Position numbers and translations under genes: made by a program. From positions 1 to 25,164 of the forward strand of contig CAZJLO010000029.1 of the NCBI GenBank assembly GCA_964547105.1: a stretch of 25,164 nt of DNA, in the 5' to 3' direction. Source of the DNA: RXOA01 sp964547105 (GTDB lineage Bacteria > Bipolaricaulota > Bipolaricaulia > UBA7950 > UBA9294). Shown here piece after piece: positions 24,414-25,164 of this stretch (positions are counted from its first letter, which is position 1; the number at the start of each line of letters is the position of its first letter). The notes beneath the pieces are model-generated. The model made no database searches. It was not told where the DNA came from and was given only the letters and a program-made list of their open reading frames with translations.

Positions 24414-25164
24414 CTAGACGCTGCCATCAACATCGTCGTAACAACCGCGGACACCGGCCTCAATATGGCCGAGCGCATGCAACGAAGCGAACCCGTCCCG
24501 TGTGATGATCAGATGGTCGAGGACACGAATCCCGAGTAGGTGCCCCGCGCGGCAGAGCCGCTGGGTGAGCGCAATGTCCTCCGCACTCGCCTCAAGGGTT
24601 CCCGACGGATGGTTGTGGGCGAAGATGACCGCCGCCGCCCGATCCGCGATCGGATCGGCAAAGACCTCTCGCGGGTGGACCTGATTCGAATCGAGAAGGC
24701 CGACCGTCACGGTTCGACGCTCGATCACCTCGTGTGCCCCATTCAGTGAGATGCACAGGAAGTACTCCTGCTTCTTCGCCGCGATATCCCGCACATGCGG
24801 CAGCACATCGTCCGCGCTGGCGATGCGTGGACGCCCCTTGACGAAGAAACGGCGGCTGAGTTCGATTCCGGCTACAAGCTGGGCTGCACGTGCTTCACCG
24901 ACACCTGGAACGACTTTCAGTTCCTCCAACGTCGGCTGTCCGCATCGCGAAACGAAGATCCGCAATACATCTCTGGCAACTCGCAATACCCCGTGTCCGC
25001 GAATACCGCTGCCGAGGATCACCGAGATCAATTCGACGTCGGACAGCGCCTCCACCCCCTTGAGCCGCAGCTTCTCCCTGGGCCGATCTGCCTCAGGAAG
25101 CCGATCGAGCGCCGGCTCGCCCGCGCGCTGGCCGCGGACATCCTGGCCTACAACCGCGAGCGTC
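24414..25164 (-). CDS. radC: RadC family JAB-domain protein (5' partial)
   Basis: A cytoplasmic RadC-like protein, historically linked to DNA repair, with function still unsettled. The N-terminal signature RPREKL is followed by EALSDVELISVILGSG, then a helix-hairpin-helix VPGVGEARAAQLVAG and the JAB/MPN metalloprotease-like domain with HPREVFADPI and the zinc motif HNHPSGTLEASAED (His, His, Asp); the tail DHLIITRDGFASLHALG is typical. A GTG at 25055 is the only start codon inside the visible frame, but the conserved RPREKL lies upstream of it, so the real start must be beyond base 25164 or the join there is faulty. No start codon occurs in frame between 25056 and 25164. The stop lies 94 bp before the PPC/LVIVD gene start, on the same strand. 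Confidence 0.9.
   Translation of the reverse strand, partial: TLAVVGQDVRGQRAGEPALDRLPEADRPREKLRLKGVEALSDVELISVILGSGIRGHGVLRVARDVLRIFVSRCGQPTLEELKVVPGVGEARAAQLVAGIELSRRFFVKGRPRIASADDVLPHVRDIAAKKQEYFLCISLNGAHEVIERRTVTVGLLDSNQVHPREVFADPIADRAAAVIFAHNHPSGTLEASAEDIALTQRLCRAGHLLGIRVLDHLIITRDGFASLHALGHIEAGVRGCYDDVDGSV

Overview
The window is bacterial chromosomal DNA from a draft (probably metagenome-assembled) genome: it carries two short N runs, dense genes, strong GGAGG-type Shine-Dalgarno sites and several 1-4 base start/stop overlaps. Lipoprotein signal peptides, secreted beta-helix proteins and two beta-barrel-like proteins suggest a diderm, envelope-rich bacterium. The wealth of right-handed beta-helix and PPC/LVIVD proteins would fit an uncultured lineage such as Candidatus Bipolaricaulota, but that is a guess; no rRNA, tRNA or marker gene settles it. 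I see no mobile element, CRISPR array or tRNA/rRNA gene.

Layout. 1-2519 (+): the end of a beta-rich, probably outer-membrane protein, coupled to an ABC exporter (ATPase plus ABC-2 permease). 2545-3232 (-): a polytopic membrane protein interrupted by an assembly gap. 3493-4896 (+): a double DUF4389 membrane protein. 4983-7539: a beta-helix lipoprotein (-), a lectin-fold lipoprotein (+) and a small secreted beta-barrel (-), the last overlapping a DDAH-type amidinohydrolase (7536-8390, -). A SAM methyltransferase (8587-9159, +) diverges from DDAH across a strong palindrome. 9385-13817 (-): a MATE exporter with a gap, a secreted alpha/beta hydrolase containing an in-frame 21-bp hairpin minisatellite, and a sodium:solute symporter. 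14244-17118 (-): a free-standing E2-type acyltransferase and the overlapping cysK-cysE pair, preceded by what looks like a complete cysteine attenuation leader (promoter, short ORF with Cys-Cys, strong hairpin). 17210-22156 (+): a 1648-residue secreted beta-helix of about 70 rungs with a four-rung super-repeat near its C terminus. 22256-24319 (-): a secreted PPC/LVIVD beta-propeller protein, convergent with the previous gene across two hairpins. 24414-end (-): radC, running off the window.

How the genes work together. CysE makes O-acetylserine and CysK turns it into cysteine; the leader probably senses cysteinyl-tRNA supply. The ABC pair and MATE protein are exporters, the SSS protein an importer. 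The remaining genes are mostly envelope or secreted proteins whose substrates cannot be read from sequence.

The most interesting items are the Cys-Cys leader upstream of cysK-cysE (16942-17118), the 21-bp palindromic minisatellite translated inside the hydrolase (11749-11866), and the higher-order periodicity of the giant beta-helix (20486-21757).
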